Below, piece by piece: positions 1 through 7,020 of a stretch of DNA of 44,475 bases. Within the stretch, counting starts at the first letter, position 1, and every line of letters starts with the position of its first letter. Both the position numbers and the translations under genes were made by a program. Below the pieces are notes generated by a model. It was not told the DNA's origin. It saw only the letters and a program-made list of their open reading frames with translations, and ran no database searches. The stretch is taken from assembly GCA_947589095.1 (NCBI GenBank), contig CANQBX010000026.1, forward strand, positions 1 through 44,475, read 5' to 3'. Source of the DNA: an uncultured Lachnospiraceae bacterium. GTDB lineage: Bacteria > Bacillota > Clostridia > Lachnospirales > Lachnospiraceae.

Positions 1-1
1 G

Positions 2-427
2 ACCACGGCTTTCAGCCCGTTCACGATGAAATTTGTGGCGGCGGAGGGGAGTACGCCGAAACCACCCATGCTGATGGACGGCGAGTGGAAAAAGGCAGCG
101 GACAGCGTCCGTTGGTGGTACCGCTATTCAGACGGCACATGGCCGACCGGCTGGGCGCAGCTGGCCTGGAACGGACGAATTGACTGGTATTACTTTGACG
201 CAGAAGGATATATGGTGACCGGATGGATCACTTACGGGGGGCAGAAATATTACCTGCACCCGCTTTCGGACGGAACGCAGGGCTACATGTACACCGGATG
301 GCATATGATCGGCGGCAAATGGTATTACTTCAGCGAGACTCCTGACAGCACAAAGGGGCACCTCCTGGTGAACACTACGACTCCTGACGGCTACAAAGTA
401 GACGCAAATGGGGTGTGGATTCCCTGA
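2..427 (+). CDS. C-terminal part of a cell-wall-binding repeat surface protein (5' end outside window)
   Basis: The reading frame is already open at base 2 (TTAFSPFTMKF...), so the ATG at 26 is probably internal and this is the 3' end of a larger gene. The visible 140 or so residues carry aromatic/glycine repeats (WYYFDAEGYMVTGW, KYYLHPLSDG, GKWYYFSE) of the choline-binding/cell-wall-binding type found on secreted Firmicutes proteins. In that family the repeats attach a catalytic or adhesive N-terminal part to the envelope. The C-terminus VDANGVWIP is a typical end for these proteins. The catalytic part is not visible, so the activity is unknown. A terminator follows at 511-546, so the gene is separate from the locus to its right. 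Confidence 0.8.
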   Translation, partial: TTAFSPFTMKFVAAEGSTPKPPMLMDGEWKKAADSVRWWYRYSDGTWPTGWAQLAWNGRIDWYYFDAEGYMVTGWITYGGQKYYLHPLSDGTQGYMYTGWHMIGGKWYYFSETPDSTKGHLLVNTTTPDGYKVDANGVWIP

Positions 428-510
428 CCGTCTGAAGAATGTTTTGGGAGCGGGCCGCCGCATAGTATCATTACGTCAGGCTGCATTGAAAAATTGAACA
501 TCATAATATT

Positions 511-546
511 AACGGGAATTGCCTTAGCGGGCGGTTCCCGTTTTTT
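511..546 (+). terminator. Rho-independent terminator after the surface-protein gene
   Basis: The arms AACGGGAA (511-518) and TTCCCGTT (535-542) form an 8-bp stem with a 16-nt loop, followed by four more T. It lies about 85 bases after the stop at 427. It would stop transcription before the recombinase cassette and insulate that cassette from upstream read-through. Confidence 0.8.
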
Positions 547-696
547 CTGAACGATTATATTCCCTTTATTTTCCAGCAGATTATTGCAAAAATACAAATA
601 TGCAGCATCAATCCCGGCCGAAATGCTCGCCAGGAAGGGAGGGAACGGATCGCTGTTAGTCGTTGGGCACATGTTTCGGGATGGATAATGTAAAAA

Positions 697-723
697 ATGT
701 CGTAGAGTGACCTACTCCACGAC
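697..723 (+). repeat. Left inverted repeat (IRL) of the recombinase switch
   Basis: These 27 bp are repeated exactly in inverse orientation at 2159-2185. The core (699-723) is itself a near-palindrome: arms GTCGTAGAGT and ACTCCACGAC (one mismatch) around the asymmetric 5-bp centre GACCT. Two inverted recombinase-binding arms around a short asymmetric spacer is the usual layout of a tyrosine-recombinase crossover site. Confidence 0.88.
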
Positions 724-812
724 AACTTCTTACAAGCCGGAACGCTTTTATCAAAGGAATTTTACAAAAGAATTGAAAATTTGTCAATAAGATACACGTA
801 AGAACTTTTTAA

Positions 813-834
813 GATTCTTTGTAGATTCTTTGTA
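813..834 (+). repeat. 11-bp tandem duplication in the recombinase leader
   Basis: GATTCTTTGTA occurs twice head to tail (813-823, 824-834) about 70 bp upstream of the recombinase start. It could be a protein-binding repeat or a slippage product; the sequence does not decide. Confidence 0.7.
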
Positions 835-903
835 GAAAAAGGCGGCGGCAAGTTAAGAATTTATGAAACTATTGACACAAGTTATCAAGAGGAGGTTGCA
901 GCA

Positions 904-2034
904 ATGTTGGAAAGTACAGGGAATGGCTGTCTGGAAATGGCATTACAGAAGGGGAAGGATTGCCTGGAAATGGAACTGCCGAAAGGGAAGAAGTATGTTG
1001 TTGAAAAGATTGATGAAGGAAAATGGCTTTTTCTGGCGTGCGAGTCGGACGAAATGGCAACGCCGCCAGTTGTCCGGAACAGGACGCCGCTGGCAGAGTA
1101 TGCGGAGAAATGGCTGAATACCGCCAGAAACAACATCAAAGAATCTTCTTACATGAAATACTGGAACCTGATGTATTCGTATATCATCCCGGAATTGGGA
1201 ATGTTGGAATGGGAAGGCCTGAACAGAGAGACGGTCGAACTGTATGTAAGCAGGCTGCGCACCAGCGGAGGCAGAAAGCAGAAAGGTCTTTCCGCCAAGA
1301 CCGTATCGGATGTCATGTCCGTCCTGCGCCAGATCGCCCGCTACGCGTCTGACCACGGTGCGCCGCTTCCTTTCGACCTTTCATCGGTTACCGTTAAGAA
1401 GGAAGAAGCGGAAATGAGGATCCTTACCGCGAAACAGCAGGAAACATTGTCCCGGTTCCTCCAGGAAAAGATAGAAAACGATTTTGACTGCCGGGATCTG
1501 GGCGTCCTGCTCGCCCTGTACACGGGGATGCGCCTAGGGGAAGTCTGCGCGCTTCGTTGGGAGGATATCTCCTTCCCAGAGCAGGCGGTCTTCGTACACC
1601 GGACGATGCAGCGGATCCAGACGAAGGACGATCCGCTCCGGAAGACAAAGATCATCATTACCACGCCGAAAAGCCGCAGTTCCACCCGCTGGATCCCGCT
1701 TCCCGAAGAACTTCTCCAGATCCTTGCCCGGTACCGGAAGGGAAAGACAGGTTATCTTCTGACCGGCTGTGAGGGTTCCTATGTGGAGCCCCGGGCGATG
1801 GAGCGCTATTTTCAGAAGATCCTGAAGGAAGCCGGTCTGGAAAAGATCAATTTTCATGTGCTGCGGCATACATTCGCGACCCGGTGCGTGGAACAAAGGT
1901 TTGACACAAAGAGCTTAAGCGTGATTCTCGGACATTCAAACGTGAACATTACCTTAAACCGGTACGTCCACCCGACGATGGAGATGAAACGGAACGATAT
2001 GCAGAAGCTTTCTGTACTGCTGGCGGTCGGTTAG
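904..2034 (+). CDS. Tyrosine recombinase/integrase (candidate DNA invertase of the switch)
   Basis: A 376-residue phage-integrase-family recombinase. An N-terminal SAM-like/core-binding domain lies at about residues 60-150 (NTARNNIKESSYMKYWNLM region). The catalytic domain runs from about 170 to 365 and has the expected set: R210 in TGMRLGE, H318-x-x-R321 in HVLRHTFATR, H344 in LGHSNV and the nucleophile Y354 in NRYVHP. The protein is therefore probably active. The start ATG at 904 has GAGGAGG at 889-895, 8 bases upstream. The gene lies wholly inside a pair of 27-bp inverted repeats with no other mobile-element genes, which favours an invertase over a phage or ICE integrase. Tandem copies of its own 3' end follow the stop codon. 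Confidence 0.93.
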   Translation: MLESTGNGCLEMALQKGKDCLEMELPKGKKYVVEKIDEGKWLFLACESDEMATPPVVRNRTPLAEYAEKWLNTARNNIKESSYMKYWNLMYSYIIPELGMLEWEGLNRETVELYVSRLRTSGGRKQKGLSAKTVSDVMSVLRQIARYASDHGAPLPFDLSSVTVKKEEAEMRILTAKQQETLSRFLQEKIENDFDCRDLGVLLALYTGMRLGEVCALRWEDISFPEQAVFVHRTMQRIQTKDDPLRKTKIIITTPKSRSSTRWIPLPEELLQILARYRKGKTGYLLTGCEGSYVEPRAMERYFQKILKEAGLEKINFHVLRHTFATRCVEQRFDTKSLSVILGHSNVNITLNRYVHPTMEMKRNDMQKLSVLLAVG

Positions 2035-2120
2035 CGTCCTAAAACTTTTAGTACTGATGGCATCTGGCTAGCATCCTGAAATTTGGGGTACTGATGGCGT
2101 CTGGCTGGCGTCCCGGAATC
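2029..2120 (+). repeat. Degenerate 37-bp tandem repeats at the recombinase 3' end
   Basis: Units 2029-2065 and 2066-2102 are clearly alike (both contain GTACTGATGGC and end in TCT), and a partial third copy starts at 2103. The last codons of the recombinase (TACTGCTGGCGGTCGG, about 2015-2030) match the same unit, so the array looks like serial duplication of the gene's 3' end. It sits inside the invertible segment. Confidence 0.65.
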
Positions 2121-2158
2121 CAGATGAATCCGGAATGCGTAAAGCGATCCATGGTTCA

Positions 2159-2185
2159 GTCGTGGAGTAGGTCACTCTACGACAT
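2159..2185 (-). repeat. Right inverted repeat (IRR) of the recombinase switch
   Basis: This is the exact reverse complement of 697-723 over 27 bp. The match ends on both sides (2186 outside, 2158 inside). Perfect conservation contrasts with the decayed repeats just inside it, which suggests active maintenance by recombination. Confidence 0.88.
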
Positions 2186-2555
2186 GAGACTCCATCAGCG
2201 CGGTTCACGTCCAAAGTTAGGGTGCGCGCTGATAAGGAACATTATACTTCGATTGGTTTCGATTAGCCGAGAAGTTGTTTTATCGATCACAAAACCTGGA
2301 TGGGACTCGTGAGCCTCGGGAGACGTTTCTGCTGAAGGGGGTTATAGCGGCCACAGCGGTCCGGGCTGCTCGGTAAGGGCGGAACGGAGTGGCGGAGCCT
2401 ATCTGTCCGGAAGGACAGAGGGAATGACGGAGTCTGCTCTTCTGAGAGGAAGGAGCAGGACAGCGAAGCTTACTCTTCTGGAAGGAAGATGGTAATACGG
2501 CGGAGGCTGTTTTTGGGAAAGACATGAAAGATACAGAAAGGGAGTGGCTCTGACC
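2186..2555 (+). promoter_or_regulatory. Structured untranslated leader of the LoaP-like/polysaccharide operon
   Basis: About 370 bases with no convincing gene lie between the right switch repeat and the first LoaP-like gene. Three hairpins follow one another: 2403-2418 (CTGTCC/GGACAG closing a GGAA tetraloop), 2434-2458 (CTGCTC/GAGCAG extended by TTC/GAA with a bulged G) and 2474-2489 (TCTTC/GAAGA). LoaP-family antiterminators are known to need an RNA hairpin in the leader of the operon they act on, so this is the natural place for such an element here. No good promoter was found. TATACT at 2243-2248 looks like a -10 but lacks a -35. Confidence 0.45.
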
Positions 2556-3482
2556 ATGCTGTGGTACGCAATACAGAGTTATACGGGGAAGGAAGAACAA
2601 CTGACGAAGATGATCCGCCGCGTGGTACCGGAAAGATACTACGGAGAATGTTTTGTGCCTTATTTTGAGAGGCTGCGCTGCTGGCGCCAGCAGAACCAGG
2701 TTCACATCCTGCGGCTGTTCCCCGGATACCTCTTTATCTCTACAGATAATATTGAGGCCGTCTTTCAGTGCCTGAAGAGGGTCCCGGCCATGTCGAAGAT
2801 ATTGGCGGCCGGGGCGTTTGAGTTTACCCCGCTGTATGACAGCGAGGCAGAATTCTTGGAGGGTATATTGGATGCCGACCATATCGTGCGCCTGACTTAC
2901 GCGGCGACGGACGGAAAGGGCCGTGTTACATACTTGTCGGGGCCGCTTGAGAAATGCGGCGGCCGTATTCATGATTATAAGTTTCGTGACCGTTACGCGC
3001 AGGTGAGGCTGACGATCGCGGGGCAGGAGAAGACGGTGCGGATGGGGATTATCTTAAATGACGATGTCCGCAGGGAGATGGCTTACGGGAAGGTAGAAGC
3101 GCATATCCCCACACCGGAGAAGTATGTTCTTGGCAATACGAGTACGGATCCGTTGACGCTCTGTCCGCATGGAAATGGAAAGCCGGCCGTTATGCTGCAG
3201 CCTGGCGACCGGGTGGCGGTGATAAACGGCGCTTTCGAGGGAATTGTGACTGTTATCCGTGAAGTGAGGAATAACATGGTCTCGATTGTTGTGCATATGT
3301 TTGACCGGGAAATGCCGGTGGAGCTATCGGTAGGGGAAGTGAGAAAGCTGGAAGCGGGGGGTAACGTCCCTGAGGGAGGTTATTTGAAGGGTGCCTATCT
3401 GAAAGACGATGCGGTTCCTATAACAAAGGTTGTGAATACTGAGTTTAGATTTGTTAGTGATCTTTCCAGCCACAACTGTTAA
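2556..3482 (+). CDS. LoaP-like NusG-paralogue transcription antiterminator, long form
   Basis: A 308-residue NusG-family protein. The NGN-like domain covers about residues 1-105 (start MLWYAIQSYTGKEEQ, then LFPGYLFI), and a KOW-like stretch begins with GPLEKCGG at about 129. A second, clearer KOW stretch lies at about 213-266 (PGDRVAVINGAFEGIV). Specialised NusG paralogues of the LoaP type ride on RNA polymerase and suppress termination in long polysaccharide or metabolite operons. The usual LoaP is nearer 170-180 residues, so the extra KOW region is notable. ATG 2556 is chosen over the in-frame GTG at 2544 because AAAGGGAG (2537-2544) overlaps the GTG. The last residues (SDLSSHNC) are encoded by the left arm of the palindrome at 3453-3554, so the original C-terminus may have been altered by an insertion. 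Confidence 0.8.
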   Translation: MLWYAIQSYTGKEEQLTKMIRRVVPERYYGECFVPYFERLRCWRQQNQVHILRLFPGYLFISTDNIEAVFQCLKRVPAMSKILAAGAFEFTPLYDSEAEFLEGILDADHIVRLTYAATDGKGRVTYLSGPLEKCGGRIHDYKFRDRYAQVRLTIAGQEKTVRMGIILNDDVRREMAYGKVEAHIPTPEKYVLGNTSTDPLTLCPHGNGKPAVMLQPGDRVAVINGAFEGIVTVIREVRNNMVSIVVHMFDREMPVELSVGEVRKLEAGGNVPEGGYLKGAYLKDDAVPITKVVNTEFRFVSDLSSHNC

Positions 3483-3554
3483 CTTTCTTTGTCTTATTTT
3501 TTGGCCAATAAGATAATAACCAAATCAGCAGTTATGGCTGAAAAGATCATTAAC
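3453..3554. repeat. Interrupted palindromic element, copy A
   Basis: The left arm (3453-3483, GTTAGTGATCTTTCCAGCC...) and right arm (3526-3554, CAGCAGTTATGGCTG...) are imperfect reverse complements of about 28 bp around an AT-rich centre of about 42 bp. A second copy lies at 40909-41013, where its left arm is the 5' end of a decayed ISL3-like transposase gene. The right arm here, read forward, encodes MAEKIIN, the apparent start of that transposase. Copy A is therefore probably an IS footprint. It supplies the stop codon of the first LoaP-like gene and part of the gap before the second. Confidence 0.7.
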
Positions 3555-3590
3555 AGGGAAAGCATATTTAATAGTAAGGAGGGAAGACAG

Positions 3591-4310
3591 GTGCTTTGGT
3601 ATAAATTGAAGACGTGGTACGGCGGGGAGGAAGCGCTGGTGAAGGAGATCCGGCGTACCGTCCCGCCTTATCTGTATCAGGACGCATTTGTAATCTATAA
3701 CGAAAGGGACGTGAGGCGGCAGGAGCGGGTCTTGATCGAGCAGAAGCCGTTGTTTCGCGGATGCGTCTTTATCACCTGCGAAGGGACAGAGTCGCTGTTT
3801 CGTCGCCTGGAGAGGATCCCAGCTATCAACCGACTGATTGCGACTGGGTATCTGTCTATGTTTCCGCTGATGGAGCAGGACGCGGCGTTTTTGGAAGCCA
3901 TTTCCGGGAAAGACCATGTGGTGCGCGCCTCTTATATTCTGCGAGAGTCCAATGAAAGCGTTTATTATCGTGTCTATGGGCCGCTGGAGTATCTGCTGGA
4001 TGGAATCGAGAAGATCCGCTTTTCTAGCCGGTGCGCAAAGACGCATAAGATGCTGTGGGGAGAGGATACGGTAATCCCTCTGGGGATTCTGTTGGATGTG
4101 GACGTGAACGCGCAGACTTTTTATAATGGGGTTGAGACGGTGACAGCTCCGCCGATGGCAGATCATTGTACAATTTTGGAAGTTAGGAAAGATGAAACGG
4201 GGAAGAACACTTACCGGGTGTGCGAGACTGTGGCGCTGATTCCGCGGGGAGAAGGGGTTGAAAAGACGGGGCAGATGAAAGAATCGGAAAATATCCATTT
4301 GGTGGTATAA
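3591..4310 (+). CDS. Second LoaP-like NusG-paralogue antiterminator, short form
   Basis: A 239-residue protein with the same N-terminal plan as the first LoaP-like gene: MLWYKLKTWYGGEEALV, a central LFRGCVFI corresponding to LFPGYLFI, then DHVVRASYI and VYGPLEYLLDG. The C-terminal KOW stretch of its neighbour is not recognisable. The frame stays open upstream to 3489, but the start is placed at GTG 3591 because AAGGAGGG (3576-3583) sits 7 bases before it and the upstream codons come from the palindromic element. Only 40 bases separate it from the first glycosyltransferase, so it is probably in the same transcript. It may be a diverged duplicate with another leader target, or a partner of the first protein; the sequence does not say which. 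Confidence 0.77.
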   Translation: MLWYKLKTWYGGEEALVKEIRRTVPPYLYQDAFVIYNERDVRRQERVLIEQKPLFRGCVFITCEGTESLFRRLERIPAINRLIATGYLSMFPLMEQDAAFLEAISGKDHVVRASYILRESNESVYYRVYGPLEYLLDGIEKIRFSSRCAKTHKMLWGEDTVIPLGILLDVDVNAQTFYNGVETVTAPPMADHCTILEVRKDETGKNTYRVCETVALIPRGEGVEKTGQMKESENIHLVV

Positions 4311-4350
4311 GAGAAATGTACATGAGATAGGAAAGAAAAGGATAAACCAG

Positions 4351-5580
4351 ATGAAGAAAGCATTATTGACCGCATCTATGGCATCTATGCTTGATAATTT
4401 CAACCGAAGCAATATAAACCTTCTTCTGGAGGTGGGCTATAAGGTTACCCTGGCGGCCAACTTTGATGCTTCCGAGGACTCAAGCCCACTGTCCAGGCTG
4501 ATGGCCTTCAAGGAGGAGATGGAGGCACAGGGATGCCGTGTGATACAGATTGACTTCGGTCGGAAGCTTTCCAACATCTTCGGACAGCTCCGTTCCTACC
4601 GTCAGCTGCGCAGGCTTGCGAAGGAAGAGTTCGATCTGGTTCACTGCAATTCACCGATTTGCGCCGCGATGACGCGGCTGGTATTCAGAAAGAAAAGAAA
4701 GACACATGGAACCCGGGTGATCTACACCGCCCACGGGTTCCATTTTTTTAGAGGTGCCCCGGTCATAAACTGGCTTTTGTACTTTCCGGCGGAATGGGTG
4801 TGCGCACATTGGACAGATATCCTGAATACGGTGAACCGGGAGGATTACCGGTTCGCGAAGAGGTGGCTTAAGGCGGGGCGCGTTGTACGGCTGCCGGGGG
4901 CCGGGATCGACCTGGAGAAATTTAAACTAGGAAGTGCGGATCGGGAAGCGGTACGCAGGAGCCTGGGTGTCGGTGAGGATGAAAGGCTGCTGCTCTCGGT
5001 GGGAGAGCTGAGCAGGAGAAAGAACCAGGGGAATGTCATTCGGGCGCTGAGGATGCTTGCAGACGATGCCGGGACGGGAAGGTCCGCGCTGCGTCCGGGT
5101 CAACAGGCATCTGGATCATGTTCCGTGCGGGAGAAGCCGGATGGACGTGGTTTTGGCCTGCGGTATGCGATCTGCGGGCAGGGAGAAATGGAGAATGAGC
5201 TGAAGGGTCTGGCTGAAAAGCTTGGCCTGGCGGACCGGGTTATTTTTCTGGGGTACCGGGAAGATATCGCGGGGCTCTGCCAGGCGGCGGATCTGTTCGT
5301 GTTCCCGTCGCTGCAGGAGGGGCTGCCGATGGCGCTGATGGAGGCGATCGCGGTGAAAGTGCCGGTAGTATGTTCGGATATAAGAGGAAACCGGGAACTG
5401 GTGGGGGAGAAGAAGCTGCGGTTTGATCCGAAAGATCCGGAGGATATTGCAGGGTGTATCCGTAAAGCGCTGGATGGGGATCTTACAGAGACGGTGGAGA
5501 GACATTACAGGACAGTATATGGATACCGGATTGAGAAAATAGCAGGGAAGATGAGAAGAGAGTATTCCGCTTTTATATAG
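4351..5580 (+). CDS. GT4-family glycosyltransferase (EpsD/CapM-like)
   Basis: A 409-residue cytoplasmic GT-B enzyme expected to add a sugar from a nucleotide donor to the lipid-linked chain. The N-terminal lobe carries YTAHGFHFFRGAP (about 130-143), common in exopolysaccharide GT4 enzymes. The C-terminal lobe carries LSVGELSRRKN (about 215-226), AICGQGEMENEL and the donor-site acidic motif around EGLPMALMEAIA (about 322-333). Between the helix after LSVGEL and AICGQGE there is an unusual 30-residue Gly/Ser/Arg-rich insert (about 235-268). It is the first structural gene after the LoaP-like regulators. Donor and acceptor cannot be read from the sequence. Confidence 0.86.
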   Translation: MKKALLTASMASMLDNFNRSNINLLLEVGYKVTLAANFDASEDSSPLSRLMAFKEEMEAQGCRVIQIDFGRKLSNIFGQLRSYRQLRRLAKEEFDLVHCNSPICAAMTRLVFRKKRKTHGTRVIYTAHGFHFFRGAPVINWLLYFPAEWVCAHWTDILNTVNREDYRFAKRWLKAGRVVRLPGAGIDLEKFKLGSADREAVRRSLGVGEDERLLLSVGELSRRKNQGNVIRALRMLADDAGTGRSALRPGQQASGSCSVREKPDGRGFGLRYAICGQGEMENELKGLAEKLGLADRVIFLGYREDIAGLCQAADLFVFPSLQEGLPMALMEAIAVKVPVVCSDIRGNRELVGEKKLRFDPKDPEDIAGCIRKALDGDLTETVERHYRTVYGYRIEKIAGKMRREYSAFI

Positions 5581-5604
5581 GTGATACGGACAGGGCGAGG
5601 TTGA

Positions 5605-7020
5605 ATGTTCGATAAGGTACTGGGATTGATTCAGACATACGGCATAATAAATGTGGCGGTTCAGGCTGTGGAAAAATTGAGGACTCCTAAGAGATGCATT
5701 CGGCAGGACACGGTGATGGTATCGGAACGGTGTGCTTCGAAGAATTTTGAAAAGATGGAAGAACCCGATAAGCAAATAGCTGTCATATTTGTACTACATC
5801 GTTTTTTCCCGGATGGGTGCGGGGGAACAGAACAGTTTACAAAAAACCTTGCATCGGAACTGAAGAAACGGGACCATAAAGTTGCTGTGTGTGCATATTC
5901 CGAATATGAAAGACACCAGTATACTGACTGCACAGGCGGGATCCTGTGGCGTATGGAAGAAGTTGATGGAATACCTGTTTTTTATTTCCGTAAGGAAAGA
6001 CCGAAGTTAAATCTGATTAAGGACATAGAAGCGAATGGTGATGATTATACCGGCTTTATGGAGATGCTTAAAGAAAGATATAAGCCGGACGTTTTTCACT
6101 TTACACATATGAGCCGGGTAAGCGGCATAGCGCAGTACTGCAGGCAGAATGGAATCCCGTATGTCGTAACCATAACTGATTTTTTTGCCTTGTGTCATTA
6201 CTCTGTATATGTTCGCAAGGATGGGTGTTTTTGCAGCGGAAGCTGTGAAGGGAGAATGTGTGCCGAGAAATGTGTGTGTATTACGATGCACCAGACCGAC
6301 CGGTATGAAAGAAGCAAGGAAATACTGGAAACTGCTGAAACCGTTACAGCTCCGAGCCGGTTTGTAATGGGGATTTTCAAAAGGGAATTGCCTGAACTTG
6401 AGGTTAAGGTAATTCCGCATTCCATAAAGGCAGTAAATGCCGGGAGGAATCCGGACGGAAAAAGAAACTCAGGGCGTTTCATTTATGTCGGCAGTTTAAC
6501 GCCGGAGAAGGGTGTTCACACACTGATACAGGCTTTCAGCCAGATGCCGGATTTTTGCGCATTGGAAATATATGGGGGCGGCAGGCAGGGATATGTAAAA
6601 AAACTCCGGAAAGCAGCTGCCGGAGACAGACGCGTCACATTTGCCGGGGCTGTCAGTCATGAAATGATCGAACGCGCTTACCTGGACGCGGACTGTGTGG
6701 TAATTCCGTCAGAGGTGCCGGAGACTTACTGCATGGTCCTGCATGAGGCTCTGGCGAGCGGAAGGTTTGTGGTCGCAAGCCGGATCGGCGCCATCCCGGA
6801 GGCAGTGGCCGAGGGCCGCAGCGGACTTTTATTTGAACCAGGGAATGCCGGAGATCTTCTTGAGAAAATGCTGGCTTCCCTGAATCTGAAAAACACGGAG
6901 CACCGGGATCTGGACCCGTTATCGGAGATCAGGACATATCTGGGAATATATGGGCGCATTTGTCAGGGAGAAAGTTCCCGAAATGCGTATACCGGCGGAG
7001 AGGAAGGAACAGCCGTATGA
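5605..7020 (+). CDS. GT4-family glycosyltransferase with cysteine-rich insert
   Basis: A 471-residue GT-B enzyme with an extra N-terminal segment of about 55 residues before the first Rossmann strand (IAVIFVLHRFFPDGCGGTEQ). A Cys-rich stretch at about 205-232 (CFCSGSCEGRMCAEKC) follows TITDFFALCHY. Similar Cys clusters at this position occur in the next GT4 (7931) and in the bifunctional enzyme (9338). The donor lobe has IYVGSLTPEKGVHTL and VPETYCMVLHEALASG with the expected acidic residues. ATG 5605 is preceded by GAGG. The stop overlaps the next gene by ATGA, indicating translational coupling. Sugar specificity is unknown. Confidence 0.85.
   Translation: MFDKVLGLIQTYGIINVAVQAVEKLRTPKRCIRQDTVMVSERCASKNFEKMEEPDKQIAVIFVLHRFFPDGCGGTEQFTKNLASELKKRDHKVAVCAYSEYERHQYTDCTGGILWRMEEVDGIPVFYFRKERPKLNLIKDIEANGDDYTGFMEMLKERYKPDVFHFTHMSRVSGIAQYCRQNGIPYVVTITDFFALCHYSVYVRKDGCFCSGSCEGRMCAEKCVCITMHQTDRYERSKEILETAETVTAPSRFVMGIFKRELPELEVKVIPHSIKAVNAGRNPDGKRNSGRFIYVGSLTPEKGVHTLIQAFSQMPDFCALEIYGGGRQGYVKKLRKAAAGDRRVTFAGAVSHEMIERAYLDADCVVIPSEVPETYCMVLHEALASGRFVVASRIGAIPEAVAEGRSGLLFEPGNAGDLLEKMLASLNLKNTEHRDLDPLSEIRTYLGIYGRICQGESSRNAYTGGEEGTAV

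Larger units (their letters stand above)
428..903. other. Intergenic region between surface protein and recombinase
   Basis: No credible gene is seen in these 476 bases. They hold a Rho-independent terminator (511-546), the left copy of the switch inverted repeat (697-723) and an AT-rich leader before the recombinase with an 11-bp tandem duplication (813-834). I looked for a sigma-A promoter for the recombinase. TTGAAA (773-778), TTGTCA (781-786) and TTTACA (761-766) are present as -35-like words, but none has a convincing -10 at 16-18 bp, so no promoter is called. Confidence 0.6.
697..2185. mobile_element. Putative invertible DNA switch carrying its own tyrosine recombinase
   Basis: A tyrosine recombinase gene (904-2034) is enclosed by perfect 27-bp inverted repeats (697-723 and 2159-2185). 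Because the asymmetric centres face each other, recombination between the sites would invert the intervening 1.4 kb rather than excise it. In the orientation seen, the recombinase reads rightward through the right repeat towards the LoaP-like genes. After inversion it would read left into the terminator at 511-546. No terminator is visible between the recombinase stop and the LoaP gene, so co-transcription in this orientation is possible. Inversion itself is an inference; only one orientation is present here. Confidence 0.68.

Noticed and set aside
872-900. TTGACA at 872-877 as a -35 promoter element
   Set aside because: No -10 follows at 16-18 bp, and it lies only about 30 bases from the recombinase start codon, overlapping the ribosome site region.
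697-2185. Integrated phage, ICE or integron with att sites
   Set aside because: Only a recombinase is present, the repeats are inverted rather than direct, and no cargo, relaxase or phage genes lie between them.
2094-2312. Plus-strand ORF of 72 codons across the right inverted repeat
   Set aside because: It spans the recombination site and tandem repeats, has no ribosome site and no recognisable protein features.
2280-2972. Minus-strand ORF of 230 codons opposite the leader and first LoaP-like gene
   Set aside because: Composition is that of an antisense shadow (rich in Arg, Ser and His) with no domain motifs; the plus strand has a clear NusG-type protein.
3489-3590. N-terminal extension of the second LoaP-like gene (MSYFLANKII...)
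   Set aside because: The frame is open, but the codons belong to the palindromic repeat and there is no ribosome site; AAGGAGGG fits the GTG at 3591.
3525-4412. Minus-strand ORF of 295 codons opposite the second LoaP-like gene
   Set aside because: Shadow of a convincing plus-strand gene; no ribosome site or known motifs.
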